A stretch of 64,000 nucleotides of DNA from Thermoplasmata archaeon (GTDB taxonomy: Archaea; Thermoplasmatota; Thermoplasmata; Lutacidiplasmatales; UBA184): assembly GCA_022750195.1 (NCBI GenBank), contig JAKIWE010000001.1, positions 432,672-496,671 on the forward strand. The letters are read 5' to 3'. The notes beneath the pieces were generated by a model. It saw nothing but the letters and a program-made list of their open reading frames with translations, searched no databases and was not told the origin of the DNA. A program made the translations under genes and the position numbers. Positions 34,954 to 41,776 of the stretch are shown piece by piece (the stretch's first letter is position 1; every line of letters begins with the position of its first letter).

Positions 34954-35208
34954 TCACTTGCCTGGCTGTCCGAGCCAGTAGATTCGGCAGGCGACACATC
35001 GATAGGAGAGCGGGGGAGTCGGCGTGATTCCCGGGTAGACATGCTCGGTCTTCTGCCATCCCGAGTAGTGGGGCCCGTCGGGCCCGATTTTTGGTGGACT
35101 CCAGAACAAGTAACCGTACTCTCCCAGGAGATACCCTACCTCCATCGACAGGTGACAGTTCGGGCATTCTTTCCCGCTAGGTTGATTGACGGGCGGTCCC
35201 GACATCAA
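34954..35208 (-). CDS. Zinc-ribbon protein (DUF6487-like)
   Basis: 84 aa. CPNCHLSMEVGYLLGEYGYL, FWSPP, and C-terminal RCVACRIYWL give two CxxC pairs for one zinc site. The N-terminal pattern (CPxCxxxMxxGYL with a following W) resembles the small family DUF6487. Unknown role. Followed on the same strand by another Cys-rich protein. Confidence 0.6.
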   Translation of the reverse strand: MMSGPPVNQPSGKECPNCHLSMEVGYLLGEYGYLFWSPPKIGPDGPHYSGWQKTEHVYPGITPTPPLSYRCVACRIYWLGQPGK

Positions 35209-35244
35209 ATGACCGAAACGGTCACGCGTGTTAAGCCCGATTCA

Positions 35245-35427
35245 TCACGCGGGACATCCGTAGTCCCCCTTCGCCGGGACCTGGAAGTCAAACAGCACCT
35301 TGCAGCGCGGGCAGATCGCGAGGAACACCCACGTCCCTCGGAGGTGCGGATGTCCGCTCCGAACGTCGTCGGACTTGGGCATGAACTTCTTGCCACAGGC
35401 GTACGCCTTGCATCGGAAGGTGCGCAC
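35245..35427 (-). CDS. Small zinc-ribbon protein, 60 aa
   Basis: Starts at a GTG (35427): RTFRCKAYACGKKFMPKSDD, then RGTWVFLAICPRCKVLFDFQ. Cys at C-x4-C and CPRC make a zinc site likely. A broken copy (premature TGA replacing the Cys-Lys pair) lies at 41576-41761. It precedes the 189-aa end-module gene. Confidence 0.55.
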   Translation of the reverse strand: MRTFRCKAYACGKKFMPKSDDVRSGHPHLRGTWVFLAICPRCKVLFDFQVPAKGDYGCPA

Positions 35428-35442
35428 GACGATGCGGAGTGC

Positions 35443-36012
35443 CTAGCTCGCAAAGACTTCCAGGAATTCGATCAGGTCCTCGTAGCTAGACCACGGGATG
35501 GGGATTGCGCCCCAGGCTGCGAGGCTCTGATAGTACGTCGTTCTCCGGCCCCGTTCCAGGGATTCGAAGACGACCCGGCCATCAGTACGCGAGCGTTCGC
35601 GGGCCGCTTGGCGTCCCTCCGAGTTCGACTCGTAGAATAGGCCGATGCTCTCGCCGTAAATTTCCTTCCGCTGAAGCGAGTGGAGAAGCCAGCCGATCTC
35701 GACGTCGAGGGCGGGCCGGACCGCTCCGTACGGCCAGTAGATGGCGTACCGATCAATGCGAGCCTCGTGCGCGATCCGAAGGAGCTTGTCGACCGGGGTC
35801 TCCTGTGAGCGATCGTGGTGGAGCTCGAGGGCGGTAGCCCTTAGGTCCGCGAGCCGCAAGCGCGCCACGAGGCCGAACCTAACGTCCCGGGGAGTGGGGA
35901 TCGGCTCTCCCTCCACGGTTCGTCCGGTGGGAAGGATATCCACGACCCACGCGGGAATCGCCGGTCGATATCTCCGGACCCAGGCCGAAGGTCCGAGGAG
36001 AATCAGCGCCAT
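35443..36012 (-). CDS. Conserved end-module protein, 189 aa (copy 1)
   Basis: Soluble alpha/beta protein (MALILLGPSAWVRRYRPAIP, LPTGRTVEGEPIPTPRD, YWPYGAVRPALDVEIGWLLH, SSYEDLIEFLEVFAS). No family recognised. Its ATG directly follows the stop of the winged-helix gene, so the two are co-expressed. Retained almost unchanged in both elements, which suggests a function in element maintenance or regulation; inference only. Confidence 0.7.
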   Translation of the reverse strand: MALILLGPSAWVRRYRPAIPAWVVDILPTGRTVEGEPIPTPRDVRFGLVARLRLADLRATALELHHDRSQETPVDKLLRIAHEARIDRYAIYWPYGAVRPALDVEIGWLLHSLQRKEIYGESIGLFYESNSEGRQAARERSRTDGRVVFESLERGRRTTYYQSLAAWGAIPIPWSSYEDLIEFLEVFAS

Positions 36013-36363
36013 TCAGGCCGTCGTGAGGAGATCGGCGGTTCGTACCCCGAGCTCCTCACGACGACCCTGAACCTCCTTCTCGAGACTTCGAAGGAGCTTC
36101 AGCATGGCCCGACCTTTTTGGGAGATCTCGAGGTGCACGGGGACCGCGCCGCGGCGACCCCGTCCGGTGCGTTCCGCGCGAACTCGGACGAGGCCATACC
36201 CCCGCATCCAGTACAGCAACCGCTGGAAGGCCTGGCTGTGCATCCCGAGGGCCTTGCGGACCTGCTCATATCGATCGACGGGGCCTTGGTCCAGGATGGC
36301 GAGCACCCTCCATGCCTCGGGGTGGCCGAGCACGTAGACAAGATGCTTGTCCGGAGGAATCAT
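36013..36363 (-). CDS. Winged-helix DNA-binding protein of the element end module (copy 1)
   Basis: 116 aa from the ATG at 36363; the upstream in-frame extension is non-conserved. LVYVLGHPEAWRVLAILDQG, VDRYEQVRKALGMHSQAFQR and LLYWMRGYGLVRVRAER make a winged helix as in MarR/ArsR-like archaeal regulators, followed by a basic wing and a C-terminal helix (MLKLLRSLEKEVQGRREEL). A TATA-like box 27 bases upstream and a palindrome overlapping the start suggest a leaderless, autoregulated message. Confidence 0.78.
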   Translation of the reverse strand: MIPPDKHLVYVLGHPEAWRVLAILDQGPVDRYEQVRKALGMHSQAFQRLLYWMRGYGLVRVRAERTGRGRRGAVPVHLEISQKGRAMLKLLRSLEKEVQGRREELGVRTADLLTTA

Positions 36364-36394
36364 CACAAAAGGTGATTGAGCAGACTCTATAAGA
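36362..36394 (-). promoter_or_regulatory. Promoter and palindromic operator of winged-helix gene (copy 1)
   Basis: On the minus strand TCTTATAGAG (36394-36385) is centred about 27 bases before the ATG, as for a leaderless archaeal message. ATCAC-CTTTT-GTGAT (36376-36362) is a perfect 5+5 inverted repeat overlapping the start codon. Both are conserved in the second copy. Confidence 0.6.
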
Positions 36395-36609
36395 CCCTTC
36401 GGACGGGCGAGCACCCTGCTGGCCGCGGCCCCTCGGCTCGGGAAGCGCAAGTACTGAAGGGATGTCGACCGCATCGTTCGTTCCTCACCGCCCGAGGAAC
36501 TGACCTCGCGCGAGCTGTCGCCGATGGTTCGAAGACCTGTTCGACCACAGCCGTTCTGGGGGTGTCCCACCCCTACTTCGGGCAGCTCAATCTGGTGAAA
36601 AATAGGTGC

Positions 36610-36629
36610 GCCCCGGGTTGCCCCGGGGC
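36610..36629. terminator. GC-rich hairpin downstream of end module (copy 1)
   Basis: GCCCCGGG-TTGC-CCCGGGGC, an 8-bp perfect stem. The second copy has the same stem with loop TGGC. No T-run follows on either strand, so termination is only one possibility. Confidence 0.45.
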
Positions 36630-36636
36630 GAAGCGG

Positions 36637-37392
36637 TTAGTCTAGGTTGTCGAGGTCGCTTTCGGTGGAGGACCGAGCGGCCTCGGAGTACGCGAACTCG
36701 GCGAGCCAGGCGAACGAGCGATCCAGGGCATCCACGGGAGCGTCATCCGGGTCCCAAATCGGGTAGTGGGCTTCCGAACGGCAGATTCCCTGACGTGCCG
36801 GCTGATAACCGGGAGGTCGTCGGTTCAAATCCGACTGGGCCCACTTCACGTCAGAGAATCGCCCCATCGAAAAAACACCGTTTGCCGTTAGGGTTCCGAA
36901 AACGGCCCTTCCGCCATCTCCGCCCGGAGGTGGGTGTCGAACACCGCGAACCCCTCGGTCATCTCCTCCTGACCGACCCCGATGTAGTGGAGGGTCTGGT
37001 CGATCGAGACGTGGCCGAAGATCCGCTGAATGGTCGGCACGGGCACCCCCGCCTGATAGGCCAGACGACCGAAGGAGCGCGTCGACGGATCCGGGGTTTC
37101 CAGAATAGGATCGCAAACGCCTCGCACGCAACCACGGCTCGACCAGCACCACGGTACCGAGAGCTCCGACCAACGCACCGGCGACCGCCACGGGAGGTAT
37201 GAGTACGATACTTGACTGGCAGTTGCGTTGGGGCGCACCGTCACACCCGTTGGAAAGACAATGGTACGTGGCATCATTGCAAAGCCAGTAGCTCCAAGCG
37301 AAACCGCCCACGGCGACCAGAATACCAAGAATCAGCAGAGCCACTCCGAGGCCCACTCGATCAATTGCACGGCGGGGACTGTTCCAACTCAC
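36637..37392 (-). CDS. Truncated two-TM membrane protein reading into integrase remnant and att
   Basis: The first roughly 105 residues (from ATG 37392) are a genuine-looking membrane protein: RVGLGVALLILGILVAVGGF, an extracellular loop with four Cys (LCNDATYHC, NGCDGAPQRNC), and VAGALVGALGTVVLVEPWL. At about 37080 the frame enters the integrase remnant out of frame, crosses the att (giving WAQSDLNRRPPGYQP, an antisense tRNA artefact) and ends in a 50-residue acidic tail (WDPDDAPVDALDRSFAWLAE) conserved beside both right att sites. The 3' part of the membrane gene was probably lost when the elements were joined. Only the first third should be trusted as protein. Confidence 0.5.
   Translation of the reverse strand: MSWNSPRRAIDRVGLGVALLILGILVAVGGFAWSYWLCNDATYHCLSNGCDGAPQRNCQSSIVLIPPVAVAGALVGALGTVVLVEPWLRARRLRSYSGNPGSVDALLRSSGLSGGGARADHSADLRPRLDRPDPPLHRGRSGGDDRGVRGVRHPPPGGDGGRAVFGTLTANGVFSMGRFSDVKWAQSDLNRRPPGYQPARQGICRSEAHYPIWDPDDAPVDALDRSFAWLAEFAYSEAARSSTESDLDNLD
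36798..36863. repeat. att copy 2 (internal)
   Basis: 66 bp identical to 15072-15137: the tRNA-Ile 3' part plus 20 bp flank. The upstream tRNA half is absent, so no functional tRNA is encoded. Junction of elements A and B. Confidence 0.85.
36888..37080 (-). pseudogene. Integrase remnant of element B
   Basis: The frame encodes RSFGRLAYQAGVPVPTIQRI, FGHVSIDQTLHYIGVGQEEM and the C-terminus AEMAEGPFSEP, colinear and about 95% identical with the last 65 residues of the intact integrase at 15162-16217. Everything upstream of the HxxR box is missing. It retains the Tyr but lacks Arg and Lys of the active site, so it cannot be functional. Confidence 0.85.
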
Positions 37393-37432
37393 GGATTATC
37401 GTACGCCCGGGAGTGAATAAATTCTGGTGCCA

Positions 37433-37483
37433 GGACCTTCATGAGCGGCGCGCGCGGTCGAGGGAGGACCGCGAGGAGCGCGC
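37433..37483 (+). repeat. Cassette-array hairpin repeat R13
   Basis: GGACCTTCATGAGC leader, arm GGCGCGCGCGGTC, loop GAGGGAG, GACCGC, bulge GAGGA, GCGCGC. First copy of element B. Confidence 0.88.
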
Positions 37484-37512
37484 AAGCCGAGGCAACCCAG
37501 GTCCAAACGTAG

Positions 37513-38583
37513 CTACGTGATCTTCCAGGTCATCAGGCCGTGATCTAGTTTCGGCACCACCATGATCGCGTACCCGTTCGCGCCGTCGTAGACGAGGGGC
37601 CCGTTTCCGTACGGATGGTCAGGCGGGGAATGAGTGGGGGTGACGTTAGTCCAACCGCCGTTAACGAACGTCCATGTGTCATTCGCTGTGCTATAGGTCG
37701 CCAGTCCTGACTCGACGATCCCTCCGAATAGAACGTCGCACCCTAGTTTCGGATCGAACGTGACGGCAGCTTCGGACCGGCCCGATGGCGATGGTGAGCT
37801 GGAAATGTTCGTCCATTTCCCGCCTGCAAATTTCCAGGTGTCGTTCTGAAGATATTGGCAGCAAAACGCCATTCCCCCGAACAGAACGACGTAGCCGTTC
37901 ACGGGATCGAACACCATCGCGGCACCCCTCCGGAGGCTGGGGGAGGTAGCGGGGGTCAGCTGGTGCCACTTGCCCCCGTGGAACTCCCAAGTGCCACTCA
38001 CCGACGTGGACCCCCACTCGCCTCCGAAAATCAGGACGTAACGGTCGCTCGTGTCATAGACCATGCTCGCGTCGGCTCGGGGGAACGGGGCGACGGCAGA
38101 CGAGATATTCGTCCAATTCCCGGCGTGGAACTTCCACGTGTTGTTCACCTCGCAGATGTTGACGGCGCAGTTGAGTTGCACTCCACCGAACAGTAGAACG
38201 TAGCCGTCCCTCGCGTCGTAGGCCATGCTGGCTCTCTCCACGCCAGGGTCTGCGCTGACGTTCAAGCGCTTCCAGATGCCGGCATGGAAGATCCACGTCT
38301 GGGTCGCGTACGGGAACCCGCAGCAGAACGGGGTGGCTCCGTACAGGAGGACGTAGCCATCGGCCTTGTCGTAGGCCATGACCGGGTCCCAAAGATTCGG
38401 GTGGGAATCGCCGATTGGAATCTTTGACCAGTTCACGGATTGCGCGACCGACGGAAGATTGGAGGCACTGAGATTCGCCTGACTCGTGGGGGCCTTTCCT
38501 TGGAAGAGCGCCGGAATCATCATGATCCCAATGGTCGCAAAGATAACTGTGAACGACATTAGCTGATACGTACGGGCGCGCAT
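37513..38583 (-). CDS. Cassette gene: secreted Kelch-type propeller protein (paralogue)
   Basis: 356 aa from the ATG at 38583, which aligns with the start of the paralogue at 31220; the upstream frame is open to 38670. Signal peptide (TVIFATIGIMMIPALF). Kelch repeats with YVLLYGA, YVLLFGG, YVLIFGG, YVVLFGG and CDVLFGG. Conserved blocks shared with the paralogue include SWSKIPIGDSHPNLWDPVMA-like and TPFCCGFPYATQTW segments. Sole gene between R13 and R14, again 30 bp from the left repeat and with the same orientation as its paralogue. Confidence 0.88.
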   Translation of the reverse strand: MRARTYQLMSFTVIFATIGIMMIPALFQGKAPTSQANLSASNLPSVAQSVNWSKIPIGDSHPNLWDPVMAYDKADGYVLLYGATPFCCGFPYATQTWIFHAGIWKRLNVSADPGVERASMAYDARDGYVLLFGGVQLNCAVNICEVNNTWKFHAGNWTNISSAVAPFPRADASMVYDTSDRYVLIFGGEWGSTSVSGTWEFHGGKWHQLTPATSPSLRRGAAMVFDPVNGYVVLFGGMAFCCQYLQNDTWKFAGGKWTNISSSPSPSGRSEAAVTFDPKLGCDVLFGGIVESGLATYSTANDTWTFVNGGWTNVTPTHSPPDHPYGNGPLVYDGANGYAIMVVPKLDHGLMTWKIT

Positions 38584-38663
38584 GTCGGCTCGGGGCGTCG
38601 GGACAGTTGTCTTCGGGGATAAGCCCGCGGTCCCGCCTTTAGTGAGGGGGGCAGCAGGTCGCC

Positions 38664-38714
38664 GCGACATCGAAGAAGGGCGCCCGCGGCCGATGACGGA
38701 CCGCGATTCGCGCT
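38664..38714 (+). repeat. Cassette-array hairpin repeat R14
   Basis: GCGACATCGAAGAA leader, arm GGCGCCCGCGGCC, loop, GGACCGC, GATTC, GCGCTAGTAAGCCC. Degenerate in both arms; the tail AGTAAGCC resembles R5. Confidence 0.7.
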
Positions 38715-38774
38715 AGTAAGCCCATTTCGATGACCGCAAGGCTATGACAATCCGAGGATGATCGCGAGAGGTTG

Positions 38775-39359
38775 ATGGCCGTTTCGGAAACGTCGATCGA
38801 TCTCACGGGTATCAGTCGACGGACCTTTGAAGACCCAATCAACCGGTCTCTACGATTCAGAACCATCGCCGCATTGGCCGTTTTGGGAATCGCCGCGGTG
38901 GCCCTGGCCGGGACCGCAGCCTTCGCGCCCTTTGCGGGATCTCTATCTGGAAACCGGGTGGGAGTTGCGGGGGTCGCGACCTTCTCCGCCGCGGGGTTCG
39001 TCGTCGTCTTGATTCTCCGACAGACCGTCCGGAAGGCTCCGGCCACTTCGCTTCGACTCGACGAGGCGAGTGTGACTTTCTTCTACAACGGATCGCGCAA
39101 CCTGCGGGTAGCGTGGAGGGGACAACCCTTCAAATGGAAGATCTATCGGTCATCGGACCCGGAGTATTGGGGAGATCATTACTGGTTCTCGATTCGATGG
39201 CACCTAGGCGTCGTCCTTCCCCCTGCGGCTCTCGAACTATTCGTCGCGTTCGCGCGGGCGAGCGGCGCGGCCGTAATCGACCGCGGGGAAAAGATGGGAT
39301 TCCATGGGCCCGTGAAGTACGTGATAGCAAGCCGGTCTACATCCAGGCGACCTGCATGA
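38775..39359 (+). CDS. Cassette gene: two-TM plus PH-like domain protein
   Basis: 194 aa from the ATG at 38775. TM helices TIAALAVLGIAAVALAGTAA and VAGVATFSAAGFVVVLILRQ. Beta domain SLRLDEASVTFFYNGSRNLR, VAWRGQPFKWKIYRS, then a helix ALELFVAFARASGAAVID. The TGA stop (39357-39359) is provided by the leader ATGAA of repeat R15, so gene and repeat overlap. Sole gene between R14 and R15. Confidence 0.68.
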   Translation: MAVSETSIDLTGISRRTFEDPINRSLRFRTIAALAVLGIAAVALAGTAAFAPFAGSLSGNRVGVAGVATFSAAGFVVVLILRQTVRKAPATSLRLDEASVTFFYNGSRNLRVAWRGQPFKWKIYRSSDPEYWGDHYWFSIRWHLGVVLPPAALELFVAFARASGAAVIDRGEKMGFHGPVKYVIASRSTSRRPA

Positions 39360-39399
39360 AAGGCGCGCGCGATCGATGACGGACCGCGAGGAGCACGCA
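39349..39399 (+). repeat. Cassette-array hairpin repeat R15
   Basis: GACCTGCATGAAA leader containing the stop codon of the preceding gene, arm GGCGCGCGCGATC, loop GATGACG, GACCGC, bulge GAGGA, GCACGC. Arm base GATC is shared with R1. Confidence 0.82.
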
Positions 39400-39579
39400 G
39401 GATACGGCGCCGGCGGCTGACGCCCCAGCTCCGATGCCACTCTTGAGCATGGACCATCGCGACCGGACCCCATTCGGGAGCCCCATCCGAAACAATACCC
39501 GGCTCGGGAAACGGTCCGGTGGCACGAACCCAACTTGAACGAGCAGATTGGGGCGCATTTCCGAAGGGGACTAGCAAGC

Positions 39580-40440
39580 TCAACCGAGTTTCGATATATC
39601 GGTCCGAGTGGGCTGATTGTCGACCTTTCGGGGACCTACTGCAATCCTCGCGATGCTGTACCAGTCAATGTCCTCGAAGTAGAGATCGTTCCGTACCAAC
39701 CTCAACCGGTCGCCGATGCCGAGTATGAAGCCGGAAACCGGAACGGAATTGTGGCTAGACTCGAGTTCCACCCACACGTCAATCTCTCGATGGTCTGAGA
39801 TGATTTGAGTCTGGTACAACTGAGAAGCTACCTTCTCCCCGGCGCTCAGTCGTTTTCTTACTACCAAGACCATGTAAAAGACAGTGAGCCCGATTCCCCA
39901 GTAAGTGGACCACGACGACAAGAAGGCAACCCCGCCGCGGAGTCCGGCGATGTAGAGTAGGAACGTCGAAATGGTCACCCCGCCTGCGGCAACAAAATCG
40001 GCTTCCACCCACTGCGTCGACGACGCGTTCCAGGCCTGCACATCCAAGGATCGATTCGGTGGCATCTGCTCGATTGCGAGTCGTGTCTTCTTGTCGACAA
40101 CGGCGAACGGGACGAGCAGAACGAAGATGCTGGCCGACGCGAAGATGCTTGCGGCCACCAACTCGAGATACGCGAGAGCCGACGCGAGAGCAAGAGTTGC
40201 AAGGATCACCCCGACGAACGTTCCCACCACAAAGCTGCGAGTCTTGGTTCCGCGACCCTCGAGCAAGTTGAACGATTGGTCGAGATCCGGAGATAATTTG
40301 CGCAGCCTTCGAATCCAACGGGCGCCCGACAACCTATCGAAGCGTGCCGCGTTGATATTGAGCAAGACGGTGAGGACGACGCCTATGACTGTCCCGGCAG
40401 CGATGAGAATTTCACTCACCGCGACGGGGTCGTACGACAC
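39580..40440 (-). CDS. Cassette gene: polytopic membrane protein
   Basis: 286 aa. One N-terminal helix (ILIAAGTVIGVVLTVLL), two central helices (FVVGTFVGVILATLALASAL and LVAASIFASASIFVLLVPFA), two more (GGVTISTFLLYIAGLRGG and YWGIGLTVFYMVLVV), then a C-terminal soluble beta domain (VELESSHNSVPVSGFILGIG, DRLRLVRNDLYFEDIDWYSI). Unknown function. Sole gene between R15 and R16. Confidence 0.68.
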   Translation of the reverse strand: MSYDPVAVSEILIAAGTVIGVVLTVLLNINAARFDRLSGARWIRRLRKLSPDLDQSFNLLEGRGTKTRSFVVGTFVGVILATLALASALAYLELVAASIFASASIFVLLVPFAVVDKKTRLAIEQMPPNRSLDVQAWNASSTQWVEADFVAAGGVTISTFLLYIAGLRGGVAFLSSWSTYWGIGLTVFYMVLVVRKRLSAGEKVASQLYQTQIISDHREIDVWVELESSHNSVPVSGFILGIGDRLRLVRNDLYFEDIDWYSIARIAVGPRKVDNQPTRTDISKLG

Positions 40441-40554
40441 AATCCCCAGACTGCGGCCGTCGTTCTTAAGGGGCTTTCCCCAAGCGTCTCTCGACCAGAG
40501 TCCCTTTCCGTGACAACGGACAGGTTTCTCGAGTTAAGCACCGCAGGGATTCCC

Positions 40555-40610
40555 CGACCTTGATGCGCTGCGCGCGCAGTCGCCGTCTCGGGCCCTACGT
40601 GAGCTAGCCT
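40555..40610 (+). repeat. Cassette-array hairpin repeat R16 (degenerate)
   Basis: CCGACCTTGATGC leader and arm GCGCGCGCAGTC are kept; the right half (GGGCCCTACGTGAGC) no longer pairs well. It ends in TAGCCTAAATCGCGG, comparable to the sequence following R4 (AACCTAAGTCGCG). Both R4 and R16 precede the small Cys/His cassette gene. Confidence 0.6.
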
Positions 40611-40653
40611 AAATCGCGGCTCCGATATTGTCGTCGTGGACTCGGACCCGGCC

Positions 40654-40869
40654 ATGACGCAAACGAACCCGCGTTGCGACATTGCCTTCGCCCAGGCCTA
40701 CACCACGAACCGCCGGCCGGGACTGTTCGGGGGGATCAAGGTACCTTGCAGCGGGGAGTTAGCGGCGGCCTGCGTGAGGGGGGCGTACATCGAAGGTTCG
40801 AAGGCCACCTTTACACTCTGTGCGGGTCACGCGGCCGAGCTGGCAGAGCAAGGTCGAATCGCACAGTAG
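40654..40869 (+). CDS. Cassette gene: small Cys/His protein (paralogue)
   Basis: 71 aa (MTQTNPRCDIAFAQAYTTNR, VPCSGELAAACVRGAYIEG, TLCAGHAAELAEQGRIAQ). The same Cys positions and the C-x-GH motif occur in 28245-28574, so a metal-binding fold is likely. This copy has a compact C-terminus and is probably the intact form. It follows R16; no further repeat was seen before the end module. Confidence 0.62.
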   Translation: MTQTNPRCDIAFAQAYTTNRRPGLFGGIKVPCSGELAAACVRGAYIEGSKATFTLCAGHAAELAEQGRIAQ

Positions 40870-40920
40870 GATGCATCGGCGAGGCCCCGGATAGTGGCGG
40901 ATTCTCAGGCCTGGGCCTGA

Positions 40921-41247
40921 TTAGGGGGAAAAAGGGATAGAAACCCAGAAGTCGCCGACCCCTGCCGAAGAGTCGATGGGCGTGAGCTGCAGATTGTTCC
41001 GGATCTCTTGGGGGATCCGATCAAAGTGGAAAGCCGGATTGATTCTGACTTGTGCGAATCCGTACGGAGTGAGAACGAGCTCTCCCCAGTGCTGTTCATC
41101 CGGGCAGATGCACGGAATCACCAGGGCTCCTTTCCTCCATTTCGACTCTCTGACGATAAGGTTCCTCCAGGGAAGATCCACCTTCTCCCCTTCAAGCTCG
41201 ATGGTGACGCCTAGATCGGTCGCCCGAATTTTTGAAATCTTGGTCAT
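40921..41247 (-). CDS. Small PH-like/beta protein, 108 aa
   Basis: Strand-rich soluble sequence: ISKIRATDLGVTIELEGEKV, LPWRNLIVRESKWRKGALVI, CICPDEQHWGELVLT, FWVSIPFSP. No TM helix. The LPWRN strand is reminiscent of the PH-like part of the two-TM proteins in the array. Function unknown. Confidence 0.6.
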   Translation of the reverse strand: MTKISKIRATDLGVTIELEGEKVDLPWRNLIVRESKWRKGALVIPCICPDEQHWGELVLTPYGFAQVRINPAFHFDRIPQEIRNNLQLTPIDSSAGVGDFWVSIPFSP

Positions 41248-41304
41248 CGGGAACGAGCTTCCTCGGGGCCGATCCGATCGAGCCGGTCCTTGCGTGCGAG
41301 CCGG

Positions 41305-41490
41305 CTACTCGAAGGGCCCGATGGCCCGTTTCCGACTCGCCTTCTTCGCCGGGCGTTGGCCAGTTCGAGGCCAGAAGGTCACCGCATCGGGTTCGCCGCG
41401 TCTTCGGTTGGCCCAGAGAAGGTAAGCGAAGAAGGCCGACGCGACGCCTGTGGGAACGACTATGAGCAGAATCGTGCTTGTGAGATCCAT
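41305..41490 (-). CDS. Small single-pass membrane protein, 61 aa
   Basis: ATG at 41490: MDLTSTILLIVVPTGVASAF is hydrophobic and followed by FAYLLWANRRRGEPDA and a basic tail (PAKKASRKRA). Typical of short membrane peptides. Function unknown. Confidence 0.5.
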   Translation of the reverse strand: MDLTSTILLIVVPTGVASAFFAYLLWANRRRGEPDAVTFWPRTGQRPAKKASRKRAIGPFE

Positions 41491-41575
41491 CAATTCGGCA
41501 TTGCCGTAGCCGTTGAAAATCGTTGCCCCAACAATCGCCGACGGTATCCAGGGTTGAAATTGCCGTCCTTCCACT

Positions 41576-41761
41576 TCAACCGACGGGACTCCCGTACTCT
41601 CCCTTCGCCGGGACCTGGTAGTCAAAAAACACCTTGCAATGCGGGCAGATCGCGAGGAACACCCACGTCCCGCGAAGGTGCGGATGTCCGCTCCGTACGT
41701 CGTCCGATTTCGGCACGAACTCCTTGTCGCAGGCGAAGGCTCACCAGCGGATGGTGCGCAC
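41576..41761 (-). pseudogene. Broken copy of the 60-aa zinc-ribbon protein
   Basis: Colinear with 35245-35427: GTG start, then VRTIRW and a TGA at 41741-41743 where the intact copy has Cys-Lys, then AFACDKEFVPKSDDVRSGHP, RGTWVFLAICPHCKVFFDYQ. It cannot be translated through. Start of the 1.6-kb duplication in element B. Confidence 0.65.
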
Positions 41762-41776
41762 GACGATGCGGAGTGA

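Larger units (their letters stand above)
35265..36863. repeat. 1.6-kb end-module duplication, copy 1
   Basis: This block (zinc-ribbon 3' part, 189-aa gene, winged-helix gene with its promoter, GC hairpin, att) recurs at about 41595-43197 at very high identity. The 189-aa proteins differ at one residue and the winged-helix proteins at about three. It marks the right end of each element. Confidence 0.85.

Noticed and set aside
36637-36842. Protein segment WAQSDLNRRPPGYQP
   Set aside because: It is the antisense translation of the tRNA-Ile 3' part and is seen wherever this tRNA segment occurs.
36780-36860. Second and third tRNA-Ile genes at att copies 2 and 3
   Set aside because: The 5' acceptor strand, D-arm and half of the anticodon stem are replaced by element sequence; no cloverleaf is possible.
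25768-40610. CRISPR array
   Set aside because: Repeats are 500-1,400 bp apart, imperfect, and separated by genes; no spacers and no cas genes.
25768-40610. Firm call of a classical integron
   Set aside because: The only complete recombinase (15162-16217) lacks the IntI-specific insertion, about half of the cassette genes point against the repeats, and canonical attC core sites (RYYYAAC/GTTRRRY) were not consistently found. It is kept as an integron-like hypothesis.
25768-40610. Repeats as intrinsic transcription terminators
   Set aside because: No T-run follows the stems, all copies have one orientation regardless of gene strand, and the bulge is conserved.
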